A stretch of DNA of 42,508 nt from a virus, in IMG/VR virus record IMGVR_UViG_3300035005_000003, positions 1 through 42,508 of that record. One strand, written 5' to 3'. Made by a program: the position numbers and the translations under genes. Numbering within the stretch: the stretch's first letter is position 1; the number at the start of each line of letters is the position of its first letter. Of the stretch, positions 7,334-14,127 are shown in pieces. The notes beneath the pieces are model-generated. The model did not search any database, was not told where the DNA came from, and was given only the letters and a program-made list of their open reading frames with translations.

Positions 7334-7971
7334 TGCCGCCCGCCCTCAAACTGACGGTGGCCAAGGCCGAACCGCTCTATCGCGGCCGCGACCATTTCTG
7401 GCGGGTGATCCGGGCGCTTGGCGCTGACGGACGCTGTTTCACCGCCGCCGAAGTGCGCGGCGTATGCGACGAGCCGCAGCGCGGCACCATTCCGACGCTG
7501 CTACGCCGGCTTGAGCGCGACGGTTTCGTCGAGGCTTGCGGCGAGCGCCGCAGCGCTGCCGGCAAGCTCGAGAAGGAGTGGCGCCTGATAAAGGCGCCGA
7601 AAGCTGCGCCGACCGTGTCGCGCGATGGCCGCAGGCGCCGTCCGTCCACTGCCCAGCAGCAGATGTGGAACGTCATGCGCGGACCGCTGGCGCGCGCCGG
7701 CTTCTCATTCGCCGATCTCGTCGCCTATGGCTCGACCGACGACCTGACCGTGCCGGCGGTGACGGCGAAGAGCTATATCGGGGCTTTGTCGAAGGCGGGC
7801 TATCTGCTGCAGCTCGATCCGGGCGGGCCGGGGCGACCGGCGCTTTGGCGATTAAGGCCTTCCATGAACAGTGGCCCGCTGCCGCCGATGGTGCTGCGGG
7901 CCAAGCTGGTCTTCGACCAGAACCGCCACCGTGTCGCCGGCGAGGTATTGGCCGAGGAGGTAGCGCCATGA
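7333..7971 (+). CDS. Tandem winged-helix early phage protein
   Basis: A 212-residue protein that appears to contain two winged-helix units. The first is at residues about 15-80 ('FWRVIRALGADGRCFTAAEV' leading to 'LLRRLERDGFVEA'). The second is at about 110-178 ('MWNVMRGPLARAGFSFADLV' leading to 'YIGALSKAGYLLQL'). Both share the order W-V-R-x-L, F-(T/S)-A-A/F-D-L/V, then L-x-x-x-G-(F/Y). An Arg/Lys-rich linker separates them. It lies immediately after the B ATPase with overlapping start (TGATG) and overlaps the next gene by ATGA, so it belongs to the replication/transposition operon. A role in DNA binding is inferred; I do not recognise a characterised homologue. Confidence 0.8.
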   Translation: MPPALKLTVAKAEPLYRGRDHFWRVIRALGADGRCFTAAEVRGVCDEPQRGTIPTLLRRLERDGFVEACGERRSAAGKLEKEWRLIKAPKAAPTVSRDGRRRRPSTAQQQMWNVMRGPLARAGFSFADLVAYGSTDDLTVPAVTAKSYIGALSKAGYLLQLDPGGPGRPALWRLRPSMNSGPLPPMVLRAKLVFDQNRHRVAGEVLAEEVAP

Positions 7972-8381
7972 AGCGCGGGCCTCGCGCCGGCGGTACCACG
8001 CCCGGCCGCAGCTTCGCCGACAAGGCGCAGGCTGCCTGGGCGCCAGCGCCGGACTGGGTGAGCGAACTCGCCGCCTTCTGCGACCGCGAAGGACTGCGCG
8101 GGGCGGAAAAGCGCGTCGGCTATTCGCCTTCGGCGCTGTCGACAGTGATCTCGCGGCGTTATCCCGGCGACATCGCCCGCGTCGAGGAAAAGGTGCGCGG
8201 CGCGCTGATGGGGCAGATGGTGCTCTGCCCGGCGCTGGGTGAGATTGGCCGCAACGTCTGTCTCGACTGGCAGAAGAAACCCTTTGCCGCCACCTCGTCG
8301 GTTCGCGTCGCGGTCTACCGCGCCTGCCGTTCCGGCTGCCTGCATTCGGCATTGAAGCCGAGCCATGAAGGAGGCGGCTGA
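7968..8381 (+). CDS. Small HTH early phage protein
   Basis: A 137-residue basic protein. Residues about 30-75 look like an HTH of the XRE kind ('LAAFCDREGLRGAEKRVGYS' then 'PSALSTVISRRYPGD'), followed by a helix 'IARVEEKVRGALMG'. The C-terminal third has four Cys residues (CPALG, NVCLDW, RACRSGC), which could bind metal or form a small zinc-stabilised domain. It is coupled on both sides (ATGA before, TGATG after). Similar proteins occur in the early operon of transposable siphophages; the function is not known. Confidence 0.75.
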   Translation: MKRGPRAGGTTPGRSFADKAQAAWAPAPDWVSELAAFCDREGLRGAEKRVGYSPSALSTVISRRYPGDIARVEEKVRGALMGQMVLCPALGEIGRNVCLDWQKKPFAATSSVRVAVYRACRSGCLHSALKPSHEGGG

Positions 8382-8722
8382 TGCGCACCGAGCGTCAATT
8401 GGCGACCGCCGCCGGGTTGGCCGGCCTGCTGCCGCCGGCCGCGCTGGCAAGCGACCGCGCCGCCAGGATCGCCAGCGACATCGCACCGGCCATCGCGGCG
8501 GCGATCGCCGCCGAGATCGACATGCTGCGCCAGCTGCGGGCGGCGCGCGAACGCGAGGAACAACGCATTTTCGAGGCCTGCCGCAGCGTCGGTCTCGCCG
8601 TCGACCGGCTGGAGCAGGCGCGTTTCACCGCCGCCGAGCCGGCGGCAAGACGCGGGTTGGAACAGGCGGCGAAAACCTTGCGCCGCGCCATCCAGGCCAA
8701 GGACGTGCATGCGACGCGATGA
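8381..8722 (+). CDS. Helical early phage protein, unknown function
   Basis: A 113-residue Ala- and Arg-rich protein predicted to be almost wholly helical. Residues 30-80 could form a coiled coil. The start overlaps the previous stop (TGATG) and the end overlaps gam (ATGA). No family recognised. Placement directly before gam suggests a small accessory of replication or DNA protection. Confidence 0.65.
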   Translation: MRTERQLATAAGLAGLLPPAALASDRAARIASDIAPAIAAAIAAEIDMLRQLRAAREREEQRIFEACRSVGLAVDRLEQARFTAAEPAARRGLEQAAKTLRRAIQAKDVHATR

Positions 8723-9255
8723 ACGGGAAGGAGGACGACGTGGCGAAAGCGAAGGCAATGAAAAGGGTGCCGCAGGGCAGGGAGGACGCGGTGTGGACGG
8801 TCGGCCGCATCGGCACGCTCCGGCGCGACATCCAGGCGCGCAAAGCGGCGGCCGACGAGCAGATCCGCACCGTCGGCGAAATGGTCGAGGGCGCGCTGGC
8901 GCCGCTCGCCGAGGAGCTGAAGCAACTGGAAGAAGGCATGCAGGCCTATTGCGAGGCGAACCGGCTGACGCTGACCGGCGAGGGCAAGGTCAAGTTCCAC
9001 GATTTCGGCACCGGTCGCGTCGCCTGGCGCCAGCGTCCGCCCAAGGTCGGCATTCGCGGCGTCGACGCGGTGATCGAGGGCTGCAAGCGGCTCGGGCTCA
9101 CTCGTTTCCTGCGCGTCAAGGAGGAGGTCAACCGCGACGCCATGCTGGCCGACCCCGATGCCGCCCGCCAGCTCGCCGGCGTGACCATTTCCTCGGAAGG
9201 CGAGGATTTTGTCATCGAACCGGTGGAGCTGGAGGTGGGACAAAACGGAGGTTGA
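8719..9255 (+). CDS. gam: Gam-like host-nuclease inhibitor
   Basis: A 178-residue Mu Gam-family protein; Mu Gam has 174 residues. These proteins are Ku-like, bind double-stranded DNA ends and protect linear phage DNA from exonucleases such as RecBCD/AddAB. The family pattern is visible: 'VGRIGTLRRDIQARKAAADE', a long helix 'LAPLAEELKQLEEGMQAYCE', and then the beta-rich 'KFHDFGTGRVAWRQRPPKV' with the closing 'RFLRVKEEVNRDAMLADPD'. It is the last gene of the rightward early block and is followed by a leftward gene. Confidence 0.93.
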   Translation: MNGKEDDVAKAKAMKRVPQGREDAVWTVGRIGTLRRDIQARKAAADEQIRTVGEMVEGALAPLAEELKQLEEGMQAYCEANRLTLTGEGKVKFHDFGTGRVAWRQRPPKVGIRGVDAVIEGCKRLGLTRFLRVKEEVNRDAMLADPDAARQLAGVTISSEGEDFVIEPVELEVGQNGG

Positions 9256-9304
9256 TGAACAAATGATGTCGGTGGCGATCATCGTTCGAGCAGCGCCGGG
9301 GTCG

Positions 9305-9946
9305 CTACTTATAGAGCCGTCCCAAATGTTCCAGCGCATCGGCGAATTCGTGACCCATCTCTTGGATGGCGTCTGTGTCCCGTCGAACTCTAGCCAACGC
9401 AATGGTCGTGTTGTCACCTGCGACCAATCGGACAATTTGTTCGGGCAGATTTTCCACTATCAAGCCCCGCAGAATTTCCAGATGGCTGGCCAGCGGTGCA
9501 TCGAAAAGATCTTCTGCTGCCTTGATCAGTGGATGATCGAATTCCTTTTCCGCCCATTCATTCCACAAAACGAGCTCGTTCGAAAAATCGACCGTCGCGG
9601 CATAATCGTCCACTATTGTTGGCTCCGTTGGGATGGCGTCGACGACCTCGCGAATGTGCCCTGCAAGGTAGGCTGCGCGTGCCGCCCGCAATCTATCCGC
9701 ACGCAGCGACAGATCGACCAGCTCCCGGTGCCGCTTCTCCTGCTTTTCATCGGATATCCGCATCTGGCTCAGCGTGAACGCGGCGGCGAGCAGCGCGATC
9801 ATCGCCGCCAGCAACGTCTCCCATTTCTTCACCCAAAGCGTGAGCGGATCGGTATCGCTGTTCAGGATCATGGCGAAGAGAACCAGACCGATCGGCAAAA
9901 GCAGGCCGAAGAACGCCAGAAGGCGCCTTTTCTGTTCGTCCAACAC
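9305..9946 (-). CDS. Leftward two-helix membrane protein, probable moron
   Basis: A 213-residue protein, transcribed against the operon. I chose GTG at 9946 because GAGGGGG stands seven bases upstream; longer readings run antisense into gemA. Residues about 8-28 and 37-57 are hydrophobic transmembrane helices. The remaining 150 residues are a charged cytoplasmic helical domain ('EKQEKRHRELVDLSLRADRL' onward). Codon use is less GC-biased than in the flanking genes. Opposite orientation, own ribosome site and odd composition fit a lysogen-expressed cargo gene, perhaps for superinfection exclusion; there is no recognised family, so that function is a guess. Confidence 0.8.
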   Translation of the reverse strand: MLDEQKRRLLAFFGLLLPIGLVLFAMILNSDTDPLTLWVKKWETLLAAMIALLAAAFTLSQMRISDEKQEKRHRELVDLSLRADRLRAARAAYLAGHIREVVDAIPTEPTIVDDYAATVDFSNELVLWNEWAEKEFDHPLIKAAEDLFDAPLASHLEILRGLIVENLPEQIVRLVAGDNTTIALARVRRDTDAIQEMGHEFADALEHLGRLYK

Positions 9947-9984
9947 GGCAATTCCCCCTCGCAATCCCTTGCGGAGTGTGGCCG

Positions 9985-10605
9985 ATGAACGCGCTGGCCG
10001 CAATCCATGTCGCCCGCAGGGAGCTCGGCCTCGACGAGGACACTTATCGCGCACTCGCGCTGCGCATCACCGGCAAGGCCTCGGCCGGCGCCATGAATGC
10101 CACGGAGCGTGGCCGGCTTCTGGAGGCGCTGCGCCGGCACGGCTTCAAGGGCGCGAAAAGAGGGCTTGAAGGCCCGTTCGCGCGCAAGCTGCAGGCTCTC
10201 TGGATCTCGGCCTGGCATCTCGGCCTGGTGCGCGACCGCTCCGATGCCGCGCTGCTCGACTTCGTCCGGCGCCAGACCGGTATCGACCACACCCGCTTCC
10301 TCGTCGATCCGGTGGACGCGGCCAAGGCGATCGACGCGCTGAAGGCCTGGACGGCACGGGAAGGCGGCGTCGACTGGAGGCTCGGCGCCTCGGTGCCGGC
10401 CTGGCAAAGGCTGCCCGGCGCCAAGATTGTCATCGCGCAATGGGCGTTGCTGCAAAAGGCCGGCCTGGTCGAGCCGGGTTTCAAGACCTTCGCGGCCTAT
10501 ATCCAGGACCATGCCTTCAACCCGATCGACAGGATGGGCCCGAAGGAGTGGGCCGGCGTCATGGCGACGCTCGGCACGCGGCTACGCAAGGCCACCCGGC
10601 GATGA
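9985..10605 (+). CDS. gemA: GemA/Mu gp16-like regulatory protein
   Basis: A 206-residue member of the Mu gp16 (GemA, DUF1018) family. The hallmark start 'IHVARRELGLDEDTYRALAL' is followed by 'ITGKASAGAMNATERGRLLE', and then by 'KLQALWISAWHLGLVRDRSD' and a C-terminal 'WGAVMATLGTRLRK'-like segment. In Mu, GemA modulates host gene expression and DNA supercoiling. The ATG at 9985 has GGAG nine bases upstream; a GTG at 9976 would add three residues. It is convergent with the small leftward gene that follows. Confidence 0.92.
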   Translation: MNALAAIHVARRELGLDEDTYRALALRITGKASAGAMNATERGRLLEALRRHGFKGAKRGLEGPFARKLQALWISAWHLGLVRDRSDAALLDFVRRQTGIDHTRFLVDPVDAAKAIDALKAWTAREGGVDWRLGASVPAWQRLPGAKIVIAQWALLQKAGLVEPGFKTFAAYIQDHAFNPIDRMGPKEWAGVMATLGTRLRKATRR

Positions 10606-10610
10606 GAGAC

Positions 10611-10901
10611 CTATTTCGCCCAGTCGCTGTCCTTGGCGTCCTGACGCATGTCGGCGCAATGGGCGGCGCGCCATTTCGGCGGCGCCTGGCGGATGCGCTC
10701 GATGGCCCTTCCCATCGCGTAGGCAACGTCTTCGGCAAAGCCGGGATAGCGGTTTTCGGCCCTGCGCAGAATTTGCCTGAGCAGTTCCTCGTCGAGCTTG
10801 AAACCGCATTCGGCCGAGGCCGCCATCATGGCGCCGATGCCGCGCGCCTCCATGTCGTGGCCGTCGGAGGCGATGATCAGGAAAGCGAACAGGATCCCCA
10901 T
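10611..10901 (-). CDS. Small leftward phage protein, unknown
   Basis: A 96-residue protein on the minus strand, convergent with gemA. It starts at ATG 10901 with AAGGA six bases upstream. Residues 1-12 are hydrophobic and the rest is helical and amphipathic: 'LDEELLRQILRRAENRYPGF' then 'AMGRAIERIRQAPPKWRAAH'. It reads like a true protein, whereas the opposing plus-strand frame is low in complexity, so I call this strand. No family recognised. Interrupting the rightward middle operon, it may be a separately controlled regulator. Confidence 0.65.
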   Translation of the reverse strand: MGILFAFLIIASDGHDMEARGIGAMMAASAECGFKLDEELLRQILRRAENRYPGFAEDVAYAMGRAIERIRQAPPKWRAAHCADMRQDAKDSDWAK

Positions 10902-10930
10902 GCCGTCCTTGCTAGCGGAGTGCGGCGCTG

Positions 10931-11146
10931 ATGCAAAGGGTGCACCTGCCGGACAGCCCGCCGCCGCTTTTGATCTGGCGCGAACGTTCGGCACTCGACC
11001 AGCTGGAGCGCGATGCCCAGGCGCTTGCCGGGCGCATCGCCAGGCTGCGGCCGCATTGCCACCACCGCATCGAGCTGGAGGCGCGGCTGCGCGAGCTACG
11101 TTGCCGGCAGATGCGGCTGGAATGCCAGCTGAAGGGCAGGTCGTGA
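10931..11146 (+). CDS. Short coiled-coil phage protein
   Basis: A 71-residue protein. After a Pro-rich start, residues 18-70 are a continuous Arg/Leu/Glu-rich helix with heptad character. Its stop overlaps the GTG of the Mor-like gene (GTGA at 11143-11146), so the pair is coupled. Similar small ORFs stand before mor in related prophages. Function unknown. Confidence 0.65.
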   Translation: MQRVHLPDSPPPLLIWRERSALDQLERDAQALAGRIARLRPHCHHRIELEARLRELRCRQMRLECQLKGRS

Positions 11147-11511
11147 GCGAAACGCGGCTCTCCTCGCTTCTGTTGTCGCTGCTCGGCGCCGAGGGGCTGG
11201 TGCGGCTCGCCGAACGGCGCGGCGGCACCCGGCTCTATGTGCCGGCCGAAGGCAATGGCCAGCTTGCCGCTGACATCGGTGCCGCCGCCGCCGGCAGGCT
11301 CGCCGACCGCTATGGCGGTTTCTACATTCGCGTGCCGCTTGCGCGTGAATTGCGCGCCAGGCACTATCGCGCCGCCGGCTGCTCCAACGCGGAAATCGCG
11401 CTCAGGCTTGGCATGAGCGAAAGCGGCGTCGACCGCCTGTTCTACGCCATGCCGAACAAGCCGGCCAAGGGTTCCGGCGATCCGCGCCAAGGCGACCTAT
11501 TCCCCAGATGA
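11143..11511 (+). CDS. mor: Mor-family middle transcription activator
   Basis: A 122-residue Mor/C-family activator; Mu Mor has 129 residues. The family layout is visible: a helical dimerisation part 'LGAEGLVRLAERRGGTRLYV', a beta strand, then an HTH at about 78-110 ('LRARHYRAAGCSNAEIALRL' followed by 'GMSESGVDRLFY'). Mor binds the middle promoter and recruits RNA polymerase to switch on middle or late genes. It begins with GTG overlapping the previous stop and sits immediately before the lysis and head genes, which it should help turn on. No separate C gene was found. Confidence 0.88.
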   Translation: MSETRLSSLLLSLLGAEGLVRLAERRGGTRLYVPAEGNGQLAADIGAAAAGRLADRYGGFYIRVPLARELRARHYRAAGCSNAEIALRLGMSESGVDRLFYAMPNKPAKGSGDPRQGDLFPR

Positions 11512-11519
11512 CGATACCG

Positions 11520-11539
11520 ATGCCCGCCTCGGCGGGCAT
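11520..11539. repeat. Perfect hairpin before lysozyme gene
   Basis: ATGCCCGCC and GGCGGGCAT form a perfect 9-base stem with a 2-base gap. It lies 60 bases before the preferred start of the muramidase. No T-run follows, so it is not a plain intrinsic terminator. It may be an operator, an RNA-stability element or part of the lysis-gene leader. Confidence 0.5.
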
Positions 11540-11600
11540 GGCTGCCGCGCGCGGCGACGCTCATGCTCCAGGCCATTTCCAGCCGCCGGAGCCGCCCGCC

Positions 11601-12353
11601 ATGCGCCAGAATTTCGAGGCCAGTCTCAAACTTACGCTGAAGCATGAGGGCGATTGGGCCGATCATCCGCGCGACCCTGGCGGCGCCACCATGAAGGGCA
11701 TCACGCTCGCCACCTATCGTCGTTTCGTGCCCAACGCCACCAAGACCGCTCTGCGCAACATCGCGCCGGCCATGGTCGCGCGCATCTACCGGCTCGACTA
11801 TTGGGACAAGGTCGGGGCCGACCGGCTGGCCGCCGGCGTCGATCTCGCCGCTTTCGATGCCGGCGTGATGAGCGGGCCGGGCAGGGCGAGAAAATGGCTG
11901 GCCGCTTCGCTCGGCGGCGCCGACCACCAGACGGTGATGAGGCTTTGCGGCAAGCGCCTCGGTTTCGTGCGTTCGCTCGCCATCTGGCGCAGTTTCGGCG
12001 GCGGTTGGGGCAAACGCATCGCCGCGATCGAGGCCAAGGGCGTTGCCTGGGCGCTGGCCGCCTCGCTCCCCGGTCATGAGGTCAAGGCGGCGCTCGCCGA
12101 CGAACATAGGGCGGCGCAGGCCAAGGCAAGGACACTCGCCGCCGGTGGCGGCGGCACCGGTGCTGCGACGGCCGGCGGCGGTGGCGATCTCGTGCTTAAC
12201 CCCGGCCATGCCGAGCAGCTGGCCGGCTGGTCGATCGCAGCACTTCTGGCGGCCGGCATGCTGGTGGCGCTGGTCTTCGCCGTTCGCGCCGTCCTGCATC
12301 GCCAACGCGCCGCCGCCTATCGCGCCGAGATCGAAGCGATGGGGGACGCCTGA
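11601..12353 (+). CDS. GH108-family phage muramidase (endolysin)
   Basis: A 250-residue peptidoglycan hydrolase. The N-terminus 'NFEASLKLTLKHEGDWADHP' then 'RDPGGATMKGIT' is the GH108 signature, with Glu16 as the catalytic acid; the second half of the catalytic unit is the peptidoglycan-binding-3 type ('VDLAAFDAGVMSGPGRARKW'). After a Gly-rich linker (about 180-200), residues 215-237 are a hydrophobic helix, so the enzyme may be membrane-tethered. I prefer ATG 11601 because it starts exactly where homologues do and has GGAG upstream. A longer reading from 11508, coupled to mor by ATGA, would run through the hairpin. The holin follows with a TGATG overlap. Confidence 0.9.
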   Translation: MRQNFEASLKLTLKHEGDWADHPRDPGGATMKGITLATYRRFVPNATKTALRNIAPAMVARIYRLDYWDKVGADRLAAGVDLAAFDAGVMSGPGRARKWLAASLGGADHQTVMRLCGKRLGFVRSLAIWRSFGGGWGKRIAAIEAKGVAWALAASLPGHEVKAALADEHRAAQAKARTLAAGGGGTGAATAGGGGDLVLNPGHAEQLAGWSIAALLAAGMLVALVFAVRAVLHRQRAAAYRAEIEAMGDA

Positions 12354-12874
12354 TGGATCCGCTGGTCGGCTCGGTCCTCGTCGAGGCGGCGCGCAAGGTC
12401 GGCGCGCCGCTGGTCAAATCGGTGCTGGAGCGTTTTCTTGGTGGCGAGGCGGCCGATATCGGCGGCGTCGTCATCGACAGTGTCGCCGAAAAGCTCGGCG
12501 TGCCGCCAGGCCAGATCCCGGCGCAGCCGCCCGAAAGCATCGAGGCGGCCGTCGCCGCAACCGAGGCCGAGACGCCTGACCTGATCGCCGCCGAAGTGGC
12601 GCGCATGAAGGCCGGCCATGCCTTTGTCCAGGACAAGGCGACGCCGGCATGGGTGCCGGCCTGGCAATGGTTCATCATGGCGCTGTGGGCTTACAGCTGG
12701 GTGCTGGTGCCGGTCGTCAACGCCGCTACCGGCGCCGTGATCGAGCGGCCTTCGATCGCCGACCTGATCTGGCTTACCACCTGCTACCAGGTGCTCAACA
12801 TGGGCGGCAACACGGTGCTGCGACTGGCCGACAAGGCGCGCGACCTGTGGGGCGCAAGGCCGGGGAGCGCCTGA
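12353..12874 (+). CDS. GTA-type holin-family membrane protein
   Basis: A 173-residue protein of the alphaproteobacterial 3TM holin family. The N-terminal half is amphipathic and Ala/Glu-rich. It is followed by 'WVPAWQWFIMALWAYSWVLV' (about 99-119) as a clear membrane helix, and 'IADLIWLTTCYQVLNMGG' as a further hydrophobic segment. It lies directly after the muramidase and overlaps its stop, which fits release of the endolysin during lysis. The third helix is weaker than in typical members. Confidence 0.82.
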   Translation: MDPLVGSVLVEAARKVGAPLVKSVLERFLGGEAADIGGVVIDSVAEKLGVPPGQIPAQPPESIEAAVAATEAETPDLIAAEVARMKAGHAFVQDKATPAWVPAWQWFIMALWAYSWVLVPVVNAATGAVIERPSIADLIWLTTCYQVLNMGGNTVLRLADKARDLWGARPGSA

Positions 12875-13263
12875 TGCCGGAGACCGTCAGCGAATGGCTG
12901 TCCTTCGCGCTTTCCTTCATCGCGCTCGCCGTCATCGTCTATGGCTGGTTCACCTCCGGCGAGAAGACGATCGCGAAGGATCTCGACAGCCACAAGGAGA
13001 CAAGCGCCAAGGCGCTGACCGCCATCGATGCCGGGCTCGATGCGCATGAGCGCCGCATCCAGGCGCTGGAGACCGAACTGAAACATCTGCCCGACCGCGA
13101 ACAGGCGCACCGGCTGGAGCTCGCCATGGTCGAATTGACCGGCTCGATGACGGCACTGGACGAGCGCCTGTCCGGCCGCATCGAGGCGTTGAGCGAAAGG
13201 CTGCAGCCGGTGCAGGCGATCGCATCGCGGTTGCAGGAGCTCGAACTCGAGAGGAAACGATGA
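12874..13263 (+). CDS. DUF2730 family membrane-anchored coiled-coil protein
   Basis: A 129-residue protein with one N-terminal membrane helix (about 9-27, 'FALSFIALAVIVYGWFTS') and a long coiled coil from 40 to the end. This arrangement is typical of DUF2730 proteins found after the lysis genes in Mu-like phages, where they may act as spanin-like or lysis-timing accessories. Coupled on both sides (TGATG before, ATGA after). Confidence 0.82.
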   Translation: MPETVSEWLSFALSFIALAVIVYGWFTSGEKTIAKDLDSHKETSAKALTAIDAGLDAHERRIQALETELKHLPDREQAHRLELAMVELTGSMTALDERLSGRIEALSERLQPVQAIASRLQELELERKR

Positions 13264-13562
13264 GCCTGGAGCGCATCATTCGCGAGGAGGCGCGCCTGAT
13301 CATCTTGCGCGCGCTAGCCGAGGAGCCGAACGAGAGCGCCACCTCGAGCGCGCTGCGCGAGCATCTGGCAGACATGTTCATGATCGTGCGCGAGCGCGAA
13401 TGGGTCGAGCGCGAACTCTTCTGGCTGAAGGAGATGGAAGCGGTGCGGCTGACGCCGGCCGGAACCGTCGTCATCGCCACGCTTCAGCCGGCCGGCACCG
13501 AACATCTTTCGCACCGGCGTTTCCTTTCCGGCGTCAAGCGCACCAGCCAGCCGGTGTGTTGA
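13260..13562 (+). CDS. Small winged-helix phage protein (VpaChn25_0724-like)
   Basis: A 100-residue protein starting 'LERIIREEARLIILRALAEE', followed by 'SSALREHLADMFMIVREREW' and a short wing ('LTPAGTVVIATLQPAGTEHL'). This is a winged-helix shape seen in a conserved family that always stands just before the DUF3486 small terminase in Mu-like phages. DNA binding is likely; the exact role is not known. Overlaps the previous gene by ATGA. Confidence 0.78.
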   Translation: MSLERIIREEARLIILRALAEEPNESATSSALREHLADMFMIVREREWVERELFWLKEMEAVRLTPAGTVVIATLQPAGTEHLSHRRFLSGVKRTSQPVC

Positions 13563-13563
13563 G

Positions 13564-14127
13564 ATGGCCGAGCGCCGGGTTCTCTCCTCGCTCGACCTGT
13601 TGCCGGAAGAGTGCCAGGACGATGTGGCGTGGGCGCTGTGCCAGCTCAACCAGCGCAGCCGCACCCAGGTCGACATTCTTGCCGATCTGAACGGCCGTCT
13701 CGCCGAGAAGGGGCAGGGGCCGCTGTCGCGCTCCGCCTTCTCGCGCCGCAATGTGCGGCTGAAGCGCCGCCGCGACCGGCTCGAGGAGCGCAGCGCCATC
13801 TATGCCGGCATCGTCGAACAATTGCAGCCGGACAAGGTCGGCGATGCCGATCTGGTGCTGGGCGAACTGATCAAGACCCTGATCGACGACCTGCTCGACG
13901 AGGCCAAGACCACCAAGCAGGCGCAGGAACTTGCCGCCGCCTACAAGAATGTCGTCACCGGCCAGCAGGTCTCGGCCGACCGCCGCGCGACGGAAAACCG
14001 CCGCGCCGCCGAAAAACTCGACCGCACCGTGGAAAAGGTGGCCGAGGAGGTCGGCAGGACCGGCCGGCCGATCGACGCCGAGCAGGTGCTCGAACTGATC
14101 CGCAAGGCCTACCGGGAGGGCGCCTGA
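13564..14127 (+). CDS. Small terminase subunit, DUF3486 (Mu gp27-like)
   Basis: A 187-residue protein of the DUF3486 family. The N-terminal HTH spans about 1-60: 'LDLLPEECQDDVAWALCQLN' followed by 'TQVDILADLNGRLAEKGQGP' and 'SRSAFSRRNVRLKRRRDRLE'. The rest is long helices for oligomerisation. In Mu this protein recognises pac near the left end and presents the DNA to the large subunit. It overlaps the large terminase (TGATG). Confidence 0.92.
   Translation: MAERRVLSSLDLLPEECQDDVAWALCQLNQRSRTQVDILADLNGRLAEKGQGPLSRSAFSRRNVRLKRRRDRLEERSAIYAGIVEQLQPDKVGDADLVLGELIKTLIDDLLDEAKTTKQAQELAAAYKNVVTGQQVSADRRATENRRAAEKLDRTVEKVAEEVGRTGRPIDAEQVLELIRKAYREGA

Noticed and set aside
10440-10931. 163-codon plus-strand ORF over the small leftward gene
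   Set aside because: Overlaps gemA in another frame and lacks protein-like pattern; the minus frame has a better start signal.
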